DNA from: Amycolatopsis sp. MtRt-6 | GTDB lineage: Bacteria > Actinomycetota > Actinomycetes > Mycobacteriales > Pseudonocardiaceae | Assembly (NCBI RefSeq): GCF_017308975.1 | Contig: NZ_JADWPD010000039.1 | Location: 40,634-104,633 of the forward strand | Reading direction: 5' to 3' | DNA: 64,000 bases | Shown: positions 62,615-64,000 of the stretch, in pieces | Numbering within the stretch: position 1 is the first letter of the stretch | How the letters are laid out: the number at the start of each line of letters is the position of its first letter | Notes under the pieces: model-generated | Told to the model about the DNA's origin: nothing | What the model saw: the letters and a program-made list of their open reading frames with translations, nothing else | The model's database searches: none | Made by a program: the position numbers and the translations under genes

Positions 62615-63630
62615 CGGCGGCCCGCGGGCAGGCCGCCGTCGGCGGGGATCGACGCGCGGCTGATCCGCTTGCGGAACACCCAGTACGTCCACGCCTGGTA
62701 GGCCAGCACGATCGGGGTGAACACGACCGCGACCCAGGTCATGATCTGCAGCGTGTACGGCGTCGAGGACGCGTTAGTGGTGGTCAGGCTGAACGCCGGG
62801 TCGGTCGTCGAGGGCAGCACGTCCGGGTACAGCGACCAGAACAGCGTGAAGGTGACCGCGATGATCGCGGCGGCGGTGCTGGTGAAGGCGTACCCGTCTC
62901 GCTCGCCGGCGGTGAACAGCACCGCGGCGACGAGCAGCAGCGCGGCTACGGCCGAGGACAGCCACGCCCAGCCGCCGTGCTCGATGGCGGTATAGGTGAG
63001 GAAGACACCGCCGAACACGATCGCCGTTCCGCCCAGGGCGCGGGCCAGGGTGCGGGCCCGGCCGCGGATTTCCCCGGTGGTTTTGAGGGTGAGGAAGACC
63101 GCGCCGTGGAAGGTGAAGAGGCTGAGGGTGGCCAGGCCGCCGAGCAGGGCGTAGGGGTTGAGCAGGGTGAGGAAGGTGCCGGTGAAGTGGTGCTGCGCGT
63201 CGAGGGGGACGCCGTGGACGATGTTGCCGAAGGCGACGCCCCAGAGCAGGGCGGGGGCGGCGGAGCCGAAGACGATGATCCAGTCCCAGGTGGTGCGCCA
63301 GCGGGGGTTGTCGATCTTGCCGCGGAACTCGAACGCGACTCCGCGCAGGATGAGGGCGACGAGGACGAGCAGCAGGGCGAGGTAGAAGCCGGAGAAGAGG
63401 CTGGAGTACCAGAGGGGGAAGGCGGCGAAGGTGGCGCCGCCGGCGACGAGCAGCCAGACTTCGTTGCCGTCCCAGACCGGGCCGATCGTGTTGATCAGCA
63501 CGCGGCGGTCGGTGTCGTCGTGGCCGAGGACGCGCAGCAGCGTGCCGACGCCGAAGTCGAAGCCTTCGAGGACGAAGTAGCCGGTCCAGAGGACCGCGAT
63601 GAGCAGGAACCAGATGTCGGTGAGGGCCAT
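62611..63630 (-). CDS. cydB: Cytochrome bd oxidase subunit II
   Basis: 339 residues, about nine membrane helices. Begins DIWFLLIAVLWTGYFVLEGFDFGVGTLL, the CydB signature; DRRVLINTIGPVWDGNEVWLLVAGGATFAAFP follows. High-affinity quinol oxidase for low oxygen, with resistance to NO. GGAG precedes the ATG. Confidence 0.97.
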   Translation of the reverse strand: MALTDIWFLLIAVLWTGYFVLEGFDFGVGTLLRVLGHDDTDRRVLINTIGPVWDGNEVWLLVAGGATFAAFPLWYSSLFSGFYLALLLVLVALILRGVAFEFRGKIDNPRWRTTWDWIIVFGSAAPALLWGVAFGNIVHGVPLDAQHHFTGTFLTLLNPYALLGGLATLSLFTFHGAVFLTLKTTGEIRGRARTLARALGGTAIVFGGVFLTYTAIEHGGWAWLSSAVAALLLVAAVLFTAGERDGYAFTSTAAAIIAVTFTLFWSLYPDVLPSTTDPAFSLTTTNASSTPYTLQIMTWVAVVFTPIVLAYQAWTYWVFRKRISRASIPADGGLPAGRR

Positions 63631-63647
63631 GACGGGTCTCCGGCGTC

Positions 63648-64000
63648 TCAGTAGGCGAAGGCCGCGGGGCGCGGCTCATCGGACTCGGTCTCGTCCGCCG
63701 GTGCCTCGGGGGGTGGGGGACCGGCTTTGGCGTAGCGGACCATCAGGACGCCGTCGACGACCGCGAGCACGCCGTAGAGCAGCGTGAACACGATCAGCGA
63801 CGTCAGCACACTGCCCGCGGAAACCGTGGGCGACACCGAGTCGGCGGTCTTGAGCACGCCGAACACCGACCACGGCTGGCGGCCCATTTCGGTGAAGATC
63901 CAGCCGACGCTGTTGGCCAGGAACGGCAGCGCGATCCCGGCGGTCGCGACGGGGAAGAACCAGCGGGCGCGCGGCGTGCGGCCGCGGCGGAACAACCACA
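63648..64000 (-). CDS. cydA: Cytochrome bd oxidase subunit I, C-terminal end (cut by window edge)
   Basis: The visible 117 codons hold the last helices: FPVATAGIALPFLANSVGWIFTEMGRQPW (a typical CydA block), then GVLKTADSVSPTVSAGSVLTSLIVFTLLYGVLAVVDGVLMVRYAK and a Pro/Glu tail. The haem ligands and Q-loop would be outside the window. First gene of cydA-cydB-cydDC. Confidence 0.94.
   Translation of the reverse strand, partial: WLFRRGRTPRARWFFPVATAGIALPFLANSVGWIFTEMGRQPWSVFGVLKTADSVSPTVSAGSVLTSLIVFTLLYGVLAVVDGVLMVRYAKAGPPPPEAPADETESDEPRPAAFAY

Noticed and set aside
1..64000. tRNA, rRNA, CRISPR arrays, insertion sequences, origin
   Set aside because: Looked for cloverleaf ends, regular spaced repeats, transposase motifs and terminal repeats; none was convincing.

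Overview
This is a high-G+C actinobacterial chromosome segment with GTG/TTG starts, many ATGA and GTGA stop-start overlaps, and a fused CydDC. The gene families point to a Pseudonocardiales relative such as Amycolatopsis; genus is an inference. The gene content closely matches the mycobacterial DosR dormancy regulon: tandem universal stress proteins (USPs), CBS/BON proteins, an M50 protease with CBS domains, Acg-type nitroreductases, DUF1876 (Rv1738 family), DUF1918, NarK and ribosome-hibernation factors. It is extended with fermentative and low-potential redox enzymes. Palindromes of the form RGGAC-N4-GKCC, resembling the DosR box, lie in at least fourteen promoter regions, usually between divergent genes or just ahead of an operon. 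No DosR/DosS-type regulator pair is encoded in the window.

Layout: 0-2.4 kb holds the edge of a P-type ATPase, a USP and an Acg-like nitroreductase. 2.5-14.1 kb holds three HPF/RaiA-type ribosome-hibernation proteins mixed with pyruvate phosphate dikinase (ppdK), an orphan cytochrome oxidase subunit I (ctaD), a HemY-type oxidase, pyruvate formate-lyase (pflB, with an internal deletion and frameshift) and its activase (pflA). 14.2-20.1 kb, mostly minus strand, holds CBS-BON, flavohemoglobin, an acetyl-CoA transferase family protein and an ArsR-SulP pair. 20.3-30.4 kb is a nitrate respiration block: narGHJI, a CBS protein, YwiC, narK, hemerythrin and a cupin. 30.5-32.6 kb looks like an inserted, less G+C-rich patch with a cyclase-like/WD40 protein and a response-regulator remnant.

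32.5-39.6 kb holds a flavin-type oxidase and a GerW/YtfJ protein divergent from an operon of class I aldolase, 2-oxoacid:ferredoxin oxidoreductase (gamma, alpha, beta), a GltD-like iron-sulfur flavoprotein, DUF1876 and a flavodoxin. 39.7-48.9 kb holds a deazaflavin-reductase-like membrane protein, CorA, a zinc-ribbon protein, two USPs, CBS-BON, a second Acg-like protein, an M50 protease and PPK2. 49.0-57.9 kb is one long plus-strand series of USP, CBS-BON, flavodoxin, DUF4389, DUF1918, USP, membrane protein, CBS-BON, USP and phosphoketolase. 58-64 kb holds a double winged-helix protein with a small membrane protein, then cydDC, cydB and the end of cydA.

Together the genes describe a hypoxia/NO survival programme. 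Electron disposal is through nitrate reductase and cytochrome bd, and NO is handled by flavohemoglobin and perhaps hemerythrin. Carbon and energy are rerouted through PPDK, aldolase, PFL, the ferredoxin oxidoreductase, phosphoketolase and PPK2. Translation is silenced by hibernation factors, and stress/nucleotide sensing is by USP and CBS proteins. Coordination by a DosR-like regulator is inferred from the shared palindromes.
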